Shown here one piece after another: positions 43,272-51,445 of a stretch of 53,244 nt of DNA. This DNA comes from Athalassotoga sp964433875. Its GTDB lineage: Bacteria; Thermotogota; Thermotogae; Mesoaciditogales; Mesoaciditogaceae. Positions within the stretch are counted from its first letter, which is position 1. Each line of letters starts with the position of its first letter. The notes below the pieces were generated by a model. It worked only from the letters and a program-made list of their open reading frames with translations, did not search any database and was not told the origin of the DNA. A program made the translations under genes and the position numbers. The stretch covers positions 1-53,244 of the forward strand of contig CAYSSO010000011.1 in NCBI GenBank assembly GCA_964433875.1. Reading direction: 5' to 3'.

Positions 43272-43728
43272 CTTCAAACCTCCTTAGAATCTCTTCGGAT
43301 TCAACTATCAATTTCAAACTCTCTTTAAGAGAAAAATTTGAATTGAAATTTTTACTTGAAATATCGTAAAGTACGTAAAGCAAATTTTTCACGACTTTTC
43401 TCATCTCTTCTGGAATTGTAGGGTTTTTTTCGCCGACAACAATGCCAATTTTTTTCATCATCGTCTTAAGCATCTCTGTATTTTCTCTCAATTGATTTAC
43501 GAACTTAGTGCCTTCCTGCGTAAGTTTGTATATTTTTTTTCTTCCCTCTATTTTTTGTTCTATGAATCCCTTGTCGAGCAAATCAGCTAATTGTGGATAG
43601 ATGGTACCCGCGGATGCCGGAACACCCTTTTCTTTAGCGTATTTTAGGAAATCGTATCCGGTTATTTCTTTTTTCTCCGATAAAAAATTCAAAAGCATCA
43701 TCTTCAACATAGGATAAGAAGTCTTCAA
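43261..43728 (-). CDS. PadR-family transcriptional regulator
   Basis: 155 residues. Winged-helix domain at about 8-80 with GYDFLKYAKEKGVPASAGTIYPQLADLL and EGRKKIYKLTQEGTKFV, then a helical dimerisation tail. PadR proteins repress adjacent exporter genes and are released by the exported drug. TTG start behind GGAGGTAGAAC. It is first in the operon, with a palindrome at its own promoter, so autoregulation is likely. Confidence 0.93.
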   Translation of the reverse strand: MKTSYPMLKMMLLNFLSEKKEITGYDFLKYAKEKGVPASAGTIYPQLADLLDKGFIEQKIEGRKKIYKLTQEGTKFVNQLRENTEMLKTMMKKIGIVVGEKNPTIPEEMRKVVKNLLYVLYDISSKNFNSNFSLKESLKLIVESEEILRRFEDGR

Positions 43729-43754
43729 AGTTCTACCTCCAATTTATATCTTAA

Positions 43755-43800
43755 TAGATATATCTAAATAGATTATATGCTTTCCAATTTAAAATCTCAA
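43755..43800 (-). promoter_or_regulatory. padR/ABC operon promoter with palindromic operator
   Basis: -35 TTGAGA (43795-43800), 17-base spacer, -10 TATAAT (43772-43777). A perfect palindrome TAGATATATCTA (43755-43766) covers the expected transcription start. This placement suits repression by the PadR protein encoded just downstream. Confidence 0.8.
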
Positions 43801-43923
43801 GAATTGTTTTTTAAGTTTCTATTTAACCTTAAAATGATTCTCCCGCTTCTGCGGTGGAAACATGTCACGGTATTGTCTAAGGACGATTTACACACACCCA
43901 CAACTCACGGCAGACTGGATATG

Positions 43924-43932
43924 TGATATAAT
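43924..43932 (+). promoter_or_regulatory. Extended -10 promoter of the patatin-to-HD-GYP gene set
   Basis: TGA-TATAAT at 43924-43932; no good -35. Transcription would begin near 43939, only about three bases before the patatin ATG at 43942, so the transcript may be almost leaderless. Confidence 0.6.
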
Positions 43933-43941
43933 TTTAAAGAG

Positions 43942-45153
43942 ATGGTTAAATTGAGGTTGTTCGTCTTTATGATATTTCTCGCAGGGAGTGCTGTAATGGT
44001 CTTTTCTTCTTCATGGGCACTTGTTCTAACAGGTGGAGGGGCGCGTGGTGCATACGAGGCTGGCGCTCTTAAGGCTATCGTTGAGTTGCATCTCGACGTA
44101 AAGGGTGTCTACGGTACCTCTGTTGGCGCTTTGAACGGTGTCTTTTACTGTCAGGGAGAAACCGAGAGACTTTACAAAATGTGGCAGGATCTTTCTTATT
44201 CTGACATCATGTCTGTCAAATCAACTTCTGACTCTGCCATATACCTGAGAGTTGCGCGTGAACTTTTGACCTTTCACCTTGTCGATATAAAGCCCTTGCG
44301 AGAGATGATCGAAGAAAATATCGATGAAGAAAAGATAAGAAAGAGCGGTATAGATTTTGGCCTTGTAACTTACGATCTTTCAAAATTTTCGCCGGTAGAA
44401 CTTTACATCTCCCAGATTCCAGATGGTCAACTTGCCGACTATGTTCTTGCGAGCGCGAATTATCCGGTCTTTCAAAGGCAGAAGATAAATGGCCAGATCT
44501 ACATAGATGGTGGTGTTTACAACAATGCGCCTGTTGATATGGCACTCAAAAAGGGATTCAAAAAGATATTGCTCATAAATGTTTCAGATATTCCAATAAC
44601 AATTCCACCCATACCACCAGACGTTGAGTTAAAGGTTATAAATCCTTCGGGTGCGCTCGGGGCGGCCCTTGATTTTAACCCTTCAGACGAGCAGAGATGG
44701 GAGATGATGGGATATCTCGATACCCTTAAGGCCTTCGGTAAATTCGCAGGAGACAGATATTACATCTATCCTCCCAAATCTCCGATAATCCTTCATGCCC
44801 TGCTTTCGATGAACGCGAAAGAACTTTCAAAGGTGGCAGAGACGCTCGGTGTCGATATAGATGGATATTCCCGCGATTTCGCAGTCTATACCGTCATTCT
44901 TTCGAAGATATACCAAACGGTTAAGGCCACTTCTTTTGATGCATTGAATATAAAGTTGTTGGAAATGGCCGCAAATACTCTCGGAATAGAAAGGCTCGTT
45001 CCTTATACACAGCATGAACTTGTAAAAGCGATCGCCGATAACGATCAAAAGATAAGAACAGGTTTTCTTTTGTTTCAAAGCAGCGAGAACACGATAGTGG
45101 AATTCGTGAGAGAAATTTGCAGGTACATCGTGTCAACGAATATGAAATGTTAA
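43942..45153 (+). CDS. Exported patatin-like phospholipase
   Basis: 403 residues. Signal peptide at about 1-25. Patatin catalytic dyad and oxyanion loop: LTGGGARGAYEAGAL (30-43), nucleophile Ser60 in GTSVGAL, and Asp in IDGGVYNNAPVD near 193. The 160 C-terminal residues are helical and of no known domain. It would cleave acyl chains from membrane lipids in the envelope. There is no SD before ATG; a GAGG lies upstream of a later in-frame ATG at 43970, but that start would lose the basic n-region of the signal peptide. Confidence 0.9.
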   Translation: MVKLRLFVFMIFLAGSAVMVFSSSWALVLTGGGARGAYEAGALKAIVELHLDVKGVYGTSVGALNGVFYCQGETERLYKMWQDLSYSDIMSVKSTSDSAIYLRVARELLTFHLVDIKPLREMIEENIDEEKIRKSGIDFGLVTYDLSKFSPVELYISQIPDGQLADYVLASANYPVFQRQKINGQIYIDGGVYNNAPVDMALKKGFKKILLINVSDIPITIPPIPPDVELKVINPSGALGAALDFNPSDEQRWEMMGYLDTLKAFGKFAGDRYYIYPPKSPIILHALLSMNAKELSKVAETLGVDIDGYSRDFAVYTVILSKIYQTVKATSFDALNIKLLEMAANTLGIERLVPYTQHELVKAIADNDQKIRTGFLLFQSSENTIVEFVREICRYIVSTNMKC

Positions 45154-45162
45154 AGGAGAGCG

Positions 45163-45711
45163 ATGCGGATGAAAATATACATGGGTTCCATCCTCTCGTC
45201 TACTGAGTTCACGAAATTCGATCTCGGTATAACTTTTAGTACCGAGATATCGGCGTTTGGAAAATGGATCAGATTAACAAATAACGGGATCCTTTTTGAG
45301 GATTCTGGATTTGGCATCTACCAGAGAAAATGGAGAATACCTATAACCCTCGATGAAATCGTGTTTCAAACAGACGTAAGAATTGCAACCCTTTACAATG
45401 AAGAATTAAGGATGCGCGATTTACTTTTGAGAATTCCAGGCCTTAAGATAGATCTTGTTGTTGGATATTTGAAAAATCAAAATTACAATCCTTACGAGTT
45501 AATAGCAAGCGGATGGGGATGTGCTCAAACTACAGGTATTCCAACGATCCTCGTTAATATGGCTGGAGAAAATGTAAATTATTCTTTTTTCACGAAGATG
45601 AATGAATTCAACGATGGCATGATCGTGCTTTCCGACAGATACACTATGATAAACTTCCAATTCGAAAAGAAAGAGTATACTCAAAACAACAAAGAGGCCC
45701 AGGAAAAATGA
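45163..45711 (+). CDS. Nitrilase-fold-like protein lacking catalytic Cys, unknown function
   Basis: 182 residues, no signal peptide. The second half (RIATLYNEELRMRDLLLR, IPGLKIDLVVGYLKN, CAQTTGIPTILVNMAG) follows the layout of the C-terminal half of carbon-nitrogen hydrolases: the strand that normally holds the nucleophile Cys reads ATLYNE, so no catalysis is expected. The N-terminal half is short and diverged. ATG start behind AAGGAGAG, nine bases after patatin, ATGA overlap with the next gene. The fold call is by pattern only. Confidence 0.5.
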   Translation: MRMKIYMGSILSSTEFTKFDLGITFSTEISAFGKWIRLTNNGILFEDSGFGIYQRKWRIPITLDEIVFQTDVRIATLYNEELRMRDLLLRIPGLKIDLVVGYLKNQNYNPYELIASGWGCAQTTGIPTILVNMAGENVNYSFFTKMNEFNDGMIVLSDRYTMINFQFEKKEYTQNNKEAQEK

Positions 45712-46487
45712 AGTTTTTCAATCTTTTCAATTTTTTCTTCAAAAGAAAGGTGAATTCATTCGTGGACAATCAATCTTTTGAAACTACCTCTTCCGATTAC
45801 TTTGGAGTGGTTCAGTTCCAGCACCAAAATTTCAGAAACTGGAAGGAATTTCACGCGAGAATACTTTCAAATGTCAAAAATGCGAAAGGACAGGGAGCGA
45901 GGTTTATTCTCTTTCCCGCCGGAATGAATATAGAACTTTACACAGGCGACGAAAGCGCGCTCTCTGACGGCCAGATATCGAAAGCGACCGATGAGACTTT
46001 AAAGATCTTTTGTGCCATTGCCTCCTCCGAGAATGTTTACATAGCGTACGCAGATCTTGTAAAAGGTCAAAGAGTCTTTCACATGATAGGGAATACCGGT
46101 AAGGAGGTAAAAGGAAAGACCTTTGAAATTTACGGGTCGGTTGTATCTTTTATGGACGAAGAGATCGATGAGAACGTAAAAGTTGTTCTCAATCCTTTAC
46201 TTCTCAAAAGATGGACGGGAGATTACGAATCATTTGGCCACGCGTGGCTTTTTTCGCAGCAGAAGTACGTCTATTCTCTCGAAAGTTATATAGTCGGAGA
46301 TCATTTTATAGGGCAGAGCGGGATTTATTCACCCATTGAAGCGACGGAGTCAATGAGCGGTATAATAAAACAGGCGCAAAGCAAGATTCTCGAAGAGATT
46401 CTTGTTGCCCATCTCGATTTCAGCCTTATCGACGAGGTAAGAAAGAAGAAGGATTTAAAATCCTATGCGAGATTGCTGAACAAATAA
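45708..46487 (+). CDS. Catalytically degenerate carbon-nitrogen hydrolase (nitrilase superfamily)
   Basis: 259 residues. YFGVVQFQHQNFRNWKEFHA and AKGQGARFILFPAGM (about 59-73) match the start of nitrilases, but the catalytic Glu after FP is Ala (A71). The nucleophile strand reads GSVVSFMDEEI without Cys, and no Lys motif is clear. The end GDHFIGQSGIYSPIEATES and ILVAHLDFSLIDEVRKKK matches the superfamily C-terminus. It is thus a likely pseudoenzyme. It forms a tandem with the previous gene and precedes transketolase by 14 bases. Confidence 0.65.
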   Translation: MKFFNLFNFFFKRKVNSFVDNQSFETTSSDYFGVVQFQHQNFRNWKEFHARILSNVKNAKGQGARFILFPAGMNIELYTGDESALSDGQISKATDETLKIFCAIASSENVYIAYADLVKGQRVFHMIGNTGKEVKGKTFEIYGSVVSFMDEEIDENVKVVLNPLLLKRWTGDYESFGHAWLFSQQKYVYSLESYIVGDHFIGQSGIYSPIEATESMSGIIKQAQSKILEEILVAHLDFSLIDEVRKKKDLKSYARLLNK

Positions 46488-46501
46488 CGGAGGTGTTTTG
46501 A

Positions 46502-48418
46502 ATGAAGAAAAGATTTTCTTACGAAAAATTGCCCGAAGAAGAAATAAAGAGACTCAAAGAACTTGGAAGACGATGTAGAGGCGACATTATAAAGATGACA
46601 ACGGTCGCCGACTCCGGCCATCCCGGAGGTTCGATGAGTTCAATAGACATATATCTTACCGTCTTTTCAAATGCCAATATCGATCCGAAAGATCCTTGGA
46701 ATCCTTCAAGAGATAGGATAATAGTAAGTCATGGTCATACATCTCCCGGCGTTTACTCAACACTTGGAGAACTTGGATTTTTCAAAATCGAAGATGCCAT
46801 AGCGGGTTTTAGATATTACGATTCTCCATTTGAAGGGCATATAACACGTGGAATTCCCGGCGTTGAATGGACAACAGGAAATTTAGGTCAGGGATTAAGT
46901 GCCGCATGTGGAATGGCCCTTGCCGCCAAAATTCAAGGCCTCGATTACCATGTCTTTGCTTTAATGAGCGATGCCGAGCAGGCAAAAGGACAGGTCGCAG
47001 AGGCAAGAAGGTTCGCCAAAAAATTCGGCCTTTCGAATATAACCGTTGTCATAGATTACAATGATGCTCAAATAAGCGGCCACGCGAGGAATGTCATGTT
47101 CGTTGACATAAAGGCAGGTTATGAGTCAGACGGATGGAGAACGATAGAGATAGACGGCCACGATTATGCCCAAATTTACGACGCAATAAAATACGCGATA
47201 GAGAATCAGGATAAACCCACGGCAGTCATAGCGAGAACGATTATGGGAAAGGGCGTTTCATTCATGGAAGATGATGTTGCCTACCATGGTAAGGCCCTCT
47301 CTTTGGAGGAGGCGGATAAAGCCCTCAAAGAACTTGGAATTGAAAATGACATACAAAAGTATTTGGAGAAACGTAAGACTTTCTCGATGCCACACTTTGA
47401 GATAAAACCTTACGAGGTTAAGATAGAAACTGGAAAAGCGCGCCTTTACAAGGCAGATCAATCAATTGCGAATCGTGATGCCTTTGGACACGCGCTCGCA
47501 GACATAGGTGTCGAAAATGCAAAATCGAATGGAACACCCGTTGCAGTTATAGATTGCGATCTCAAACCCTCCACAAAGACCGATCTTTTCGAGCGTGTAA
47601 GTCCGGATCTCTTCTTTCAGGCAGGAGTCCAAGAGCATAACGCCGCGGTAGTTGCCGGAGCACTTTCGAGTCAAGGAGTTATCACATTCTTTGCCGATTT
47701 TGGAGTCTTTGGGATAGATGAAACGTACAATCAGCAAAGGCTGAATGACATAAATCACACAAATCTGAAACTCGTCGTCACCCACGTGGGAACAGATGTT
47801 GGGGAGGATGGAAAGACCCACCATTGTGTCGATTACATGGGAGCGCTTAGAAATATATACAATTTTAAACTCATAGTTCCGCAGGACGGAAACCAAACCG
47901 ATAGGGCTGTGAGATTTATGGCAAAAGCGTGGGGAAATTACGCACTCGCGGTTGGAAGATCCAAGATTCCGGTCATAACAAAAGAGGATGGTCAGGTATT
48001 TTTCGATGAGAATTATAAATTTGTTTACGGTGAGTGCGATCTTTTCAGAAAAGGAGAAAAGATCACGATTTTCTCAACGGGCCAGACCTCTCACATAGCG
48101 GTGAAGGCAGCAGACGAACTTTTGAAGGAAGGTATAAAGGTTACCGTCATAGGGGTTCCCACTCCATTCGAGTTGCCGGAATGGATAGGAGAGTACATCT
48201 CTTCAAAGTACGTCATAACATTCGAAGATCACAATGCAAATACCGGATTAGGAAGCATTATACCTCAATTTGCCGTTGATAAAGGGATCTATCCAAAGAA
48301 ATTCGTAAGGCTGGGCCTTCTCGGTTACACTAAATCAGGTGCTGTTAAGGACCTCTACAGGATAGAAGGTCTTGATTCCGAATCTCTCAAGAAAAAGGTG
48401 AAGGAGATAATAAAGTGA
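46502..48418 (+). CDS. tkt: Transketolase family protein with altered TPP motif
   Basis: 638 residues, full-length single chain. PP domain: ADSGHPGGSMSS (H40), SHGHTSPGVYSTLGELG, TGNLGQGLSAACGMALAAK (125-143) and GKGVSFMEDDVAYHGKAL. The Pyr domain has VQEHN with Glu378, and VGEDGKTHHCVDYMGALRN follows. The usual GDG of the TPP-binding motif reads SDAEQ (156-160), keeping the metal Asp157 and Asn187 but not the glycines. It would transfer two-carbon ketol units in the pentose phosphate path; the change leaves room for a different substrate. Start ATG behind GGAGGTG; GTGA overlap with queH. Confidence 0.88.
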   Translation: MKKRFSYEKLPEEEIKRLKELGRRCRGDIIKMTTVADSGHPGGSMSSIDIYLTVFSNANIDPKDPWNPSRDRIIVSHGHTSPGVYSTLGELGFFKIEDAIAGFRYYDSPFEGHITRGIPGVEWTTGNLGQGLSAACGMALAAKIQGLDYHVFALMSDAEQAKGQVAEARRFAKKFGLSNITVVIDYNDAQISGHARNVMFVDIKAGYESDGWRTIEIDGHDYAQIYDAIKYAIENQDKPTAVIARTIMGKGVSFMEDDVAYHGKALSLEEADKALKELGIENDIQKYLEKRKTFSMPHFEIKPYEVKIETGKARLYKADQSIANRDAFGHALADIGVENAKSNGTPVAVIDCDLKPSTKTDLFERVSPDLFFQAGVQEHNAAVVAGALSSQGVITFFADFGVFGIDETYNQQRLNDINHTNLKLVVTHVGTDVGEDGKTHHCVDYMGALRNIYNFKLIVPQDGNQTDRAVRFMAKAWGNYALAVGRSKIPVITKEDGQVFFDENYKFVYGECDLFRKGEKITIFSTGQTSHIAVKAADELLKEGIKVTVIGVPTPFELPEWIGEYISSKYVITFEDHNANTGLGSIIPQFAVDKGIYPKKFVRLGLLGYTKSGAVKDLYRIEGLDSESLKKKVKEIIK

Positions 48419-48954
48419 AAATTTTGCTTCACATCTGCTGCGCGCCAGATGCGACAACGGCTTACAAAAGGCTTTCAGAATCAAATGAGGTTGTCGGATA
48501 TTTTTTCAATCCCAACATTCAGCCAGAAGAAGAATATTTAAGACGGCGCGCTGCCCTTGAAAAACTCTCCAGAATATGGAATTTTGACGTGATATATCCG
48601 GAATATGATCCTCCGAGATGGTTCAAAACCGTCAAAGGTCTTGAAGGCCTTCCGGAAGGATCTAAAAGATGCCAGGCATGCATTGCGATGAGACTAAGGC
48701 AAAGCGCTATTTTTGCAAAAGAGAGTGGTTTCGACGGTTTTGCAACGTCCCTTACTACAAGTCCCCATAAGGATGTTAATTTCATAAATGACATAGGAAT
48801 GAAACTTTCCAAAAAGGTAGGAATTAGATATATCCCGAGTGCTTTCAGAAAGCAAAATGGCTTTCTCGAAAGTGTCAATTATTGCAAGGAACTCGGAATT
48901 TACAGGCAAAATTATTGCGGATGTATCTTTAGCCTTCCGAAGGTTTTGATCTAA
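48415..48954 (+). CDS. queH: Epoxyqueuosine reductase QueH
   Basis: 179 residues. All family Cys are present: LHICCAPD (C8, C9), RCQACIAMRL (C86, C89) and YRQNYCGC (C168, C170), plus the Asp in HKDVNFINDIG. QueH binds a [4Fe-4S] cluster and a nearby iron and makes queuosine from epoxyqueuosine in tRNA; the T. maritima homologue is characterised. GTG start in GTGA overlap with tkt. Confidence 0.95.
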   Translation: MKILLHICCAPDATTAYKRLSESNEVVGYFFNPNIQPEEEYLRRRAALEKLSRIWNFDVIYPEYDPPRWFKTVKGLEGLPEGSKRCQACIAMRLRQSAIFAKESGFDGFATSLTTSPHKDVNFINDIGMKLSKKVGIRYIPSAFRKQNGFLESVNYCKELGIYRQNYCGCIFSLPKVLI

Positions 48955-48955
48955 T

Positions 48956-49867
48956 ATGGGAATGTGGAATGATATAGGCGAGAAGTTGATAGATCTCTTC
49001 AACGGGGATATCGTATGCGTGGACAGAGAAGGTGTGCCGAAGTTTTCAACTATCGAAATTTCGGAAGATCTTTCTGAGGCCATATCGATTGCGCTAAAGA
49101 CGGGTATAAGAACGAGTTTCTTTTACAATCAACGTCGTACCCTTGTGGTGCCGGTGAATTTCATAAATTTAAAGGGCGCCATAGCGCTTATTGGCTATGA
49201 ATTCTCCGAGGAAAGCCTCGAGGTATTCGTTCAGCACATTCTTGATGAAATTTTGAAGAATTCCGATGAAGATTTTGAAGAAAATGTGCCCCAGGAGATA
49301 GTTAACGGTTTTAAAGATATCGTAAAGCCGGTTTTGTGCGCCGTAAGTTCAAACCTTCCGCCGATCCGATTAAGGGCCGAGATGGCAAGAAGGGGAGGGA
49401 AATTTTTAAAGCGTCTCGAATCGGGAGAGGAGTTTTTTGTCTTCGATGATAAAAAGATAAATGATCTTCCCGAAGGATGCAAGGCCGGAATTTCATTTGA
49501 TCCATCTCCAGAGGTCGCTTACAAACAGGCCATGATGGCCCTTTATTACGGATCGGATCCTTCGGGCATCTCGGTTTACTCCGATCTATCATCCTCTTTT
49601 TTGATCTCCGAAATGCTCAAAAAGAGAAAAAATATACTTGAAAAACTTACAAAGTATCCCGAACTTATTGAAACTTTGAAGATCTTTTTTGAAAATGACG
49701 CAAGCCCTGTAAAGACGGCAAAGGTGATGAAAATACACAGAAATACGATCCTTAACAGGCTTAACAAAGTAAGGGATATGACCTACCTCGATCCAAAAAA
49801 TTTCAAAGACAGCGTTGTACTTTACTTGATTATTTCCGATTCGGAGGGAAAATATCTTGAACAATGA
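48956..49867 (+). CDS. PucR/CdaR-type transcriptional regulator
   Basis: 303 residues. N-terminal 110 residues resemble a small sensor fold (VCVDREGVPKFSTIE and VPVNFINLKGAIALIGYEF). The C-terminal PucR helix-turn-helix domain (about 235-300) reads ETLKIFFENDASPVKTAKVM then KIHRNTILNRLNKV. Members often activate purine or sugar-acid catabolism; the target is unknown here. No strong SD; start ATG one base after the queH stop, so translation is coupled. Confidence 0.8.
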   Translation: MGMWNDIGEKLIDLFNGDIVCVDREGVPKFSTIEISEDLSEAISIALKTGIRTSFFYNQRRTLVVPVNFINLKGAIALIGYEFSEESLEVFVQHILDEILKNSDEDFEENVPQEIVNGFKDIVKPVLCAVSSNLPPIRLRAEMARRGGKFLKRLESGEEFFVFDDKKINDLPEGCKAGISFDPSPEVAYKQAMMALYYGSDPSGISVYSDLSSSFLISEMLKKRKNILEKLTKYPELIETLKIFFENDASPVKTAKVMKIHRNTILNRLNKVRDMTYLDPKNFKDSVVLYLIISDSEGKYLEQ

Positions 49868-50267
49868 CAAGATCTTTTTGACATTGCCTTCGAAGTTGTG
49901 GTCTGCCTCGATTGTCAGACATGTGGCACGGGATTTTTTGATTTTAGATGGAAAGGTAGACTTCTCGACGATAGACGATATAGAGGTTGCAATAGGAGAG
50001 GCGATTGCCAACGTTATAGATCATACCTATCAAAGGGATGAGACGAAGATAATATCCGTTTATATGAAGATAGAGAATGGCGTTTTTGAGATAGGCATAA
50101 GAGATTTTGGGCCGAAAAGTATGATAAATTTTGAAAATTATTCACCACCTCCTCCGATGAGCGAAAGCGGGAGGGGTGTAATTTTGATAAATTCTCTCGT
50201 GGATGAGGTTAAATATAAAGAGACCTGCAGGGGGAATCTTCTCGTCCTCAGGAGGAAGATCCCGTGA
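49857..50267 (+). CDS. RsbW-like anti-sigma factor / serine kinase (GHKL ATPase)
   Basis: 136 residues. HATPase fold with N box DIEVAIGEAIANVIDH (about 40-55), G1 IRDFGPKSM and G2 SESGRGVILI. Such proteins bind sigma factors or phosphorylate STAS antagonists. No STAS or sigma gene is visible nearby. TTG start behind GGAGGG; overlaps the regulator by 11 bases and trmFO by four. Confidence 0.88.
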   Translation: MNNDKIFLTLPSKLWSASIVRHVARDFLILDGKVDFSTIDDIEVAIGEAIANVIDHTYQRDETKIISVYMKIENGVFEIGIRDFGPKSMINFENYSPPPPMSESGRGVILINSLVDEVKYKETCRGNLLVLRRKIP

Positions 50268-51445
50268 TCCATGTTGTTGGAGGAGGTCTTGCCGGAAGTG
50301 AAGCAGCCTACCAGATAGCGCAGGCCGGATATGAGGTTACAATCCACGAGATGAGGCCTCATGTCATGACCAAGGTACATCGTACGGCCAAATTGGCCGA
50401 ACTCGTTTGTTCCAATTCTTTAAAATCGGTCGATCTTAAAAATGCCTCGGGCCTTTTGAAAAAAGAACTCAGAGACGTCGGATCATTCGTGTTAGAGGTA
50501 GCCTATCGTCATGCAATTCCGGGAGGGAAGGCCCTTGTCGTTGACAGAGAGCCTTTCTCAGACGAGATAACATCGATTTTGGAATCCCACCCAAAGATAA
50601 GGATAGTAAGAGAAGAGATAACCGAAATCCCGAATCGAGACATATGGATAATTGCGACGGGACCGGCGACTTCTGACAAACTTTACGAGTGGATCCTTTC
50701 GACCTTTGGAGGAGGTGCTTACTTTTTCGACGCAGTTGCACCGGTAATAGATGCGGATACAATAGATATGTCAAAGGTTTTTTTTGGAAATAGATACGAT
50801 GACGGAAAAGACTACATAAACTGTCCGATGAACAAAGAAGAGTACCTTAGATTTCACGAAGCGCTTGTGAAAGCCGAGACTTTGCCTGTAGAGGGATTTG
50901 ACAAAAAATTGCTTTTTTCAAGATGCCAGCCAATCGAAGAGATAGCAAAATCCGGAATCGACGCGATGAGATATGGTCCTTTAAGGCCTGTAGGACTTGG
51001 AAAATTTTACGCGGTTGTGCAGTTAAGGCGTGACAATTACGCCGGAACTCTTTTTAACATTGTGGGCTTTCAGACAAGGTTAAAATGGCCGGAACAGGAC
51101 AGAGTCTTCAGAATGATTCCTGGCCTTGAAAATGCTAAAATCGTAAGGTACGGTGTTATGCATGCTAATGTATACATCGAGCCGTACCGACTGACAGACG
51201 AGTTTTTCAGGGCAAAGGGGAGAAATATCTTCTTTGCAGGACAAATAACTGGCGTTGAAGGATATGTTGAATCGATAGCAACGGGCCTTTACGTCGGGAG
51301 AAATGTTGTAAGGATGTTAGAAGGACGTGAGATGGAGAAATTTCCGGCTGACACCATGATAGGCGCTTTGATAGATTATGTTACAAAAACGCCAAAATTG
51401 CAACCAATGTACGCCAACTTCGGTATATTAAGGAGGAAAGATTGA
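50264..51445 (+). CDS. trmFO: Folate-dependent tRNA (uracil-54-C5)-methyltransferase TrmFO
   Basis: 393 residues. FAD-binding GGGLAGSEAA (6-15), HEMRP, the LVCSNSLKS block (C49), RCQPIEEIA (C221) and GQITGVEGYVESIATG near the end are all family signatures. It makes ribothymidine at position 54 of tRNA using methylene-THF and FADH2. GTG start behind AGGAGGAAG. Confidence 0.97.
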   Translation: MIHVVGGGLAGSEAAYQIAQAGYEVTIHEMRPHVMTKVHRTAKLAELVCSNSLKSVDLKNASGLLKKELRDVGSFVLEVAYRHAIPGGKALVVDREPFSDEITSILESHPKIRIVREEITEIPNRDIWIIATGPATSDKLYEWILSTFGGGAYFFDAVAPVIDADTIDMSKVFFGNRYDDGKDYINCPMNKEEYLRFHEALVKAETLPVEGFDKKLLFSRCQPIEEIAKSGIDAMRYGPLRPVGLGKFYAVVQLRRDNYAGTLFNIVGFQTRLKWPEQDRVFRMIPGLENAKIVRYGVMHANVYIEPYRLTDEFFRAKGRNIFFAGQITGVEGYVESIATGLYVGRNVVRMLEGREMEKFPADTMIGALIDYVTKTPKLQPMYANFGILRRKD

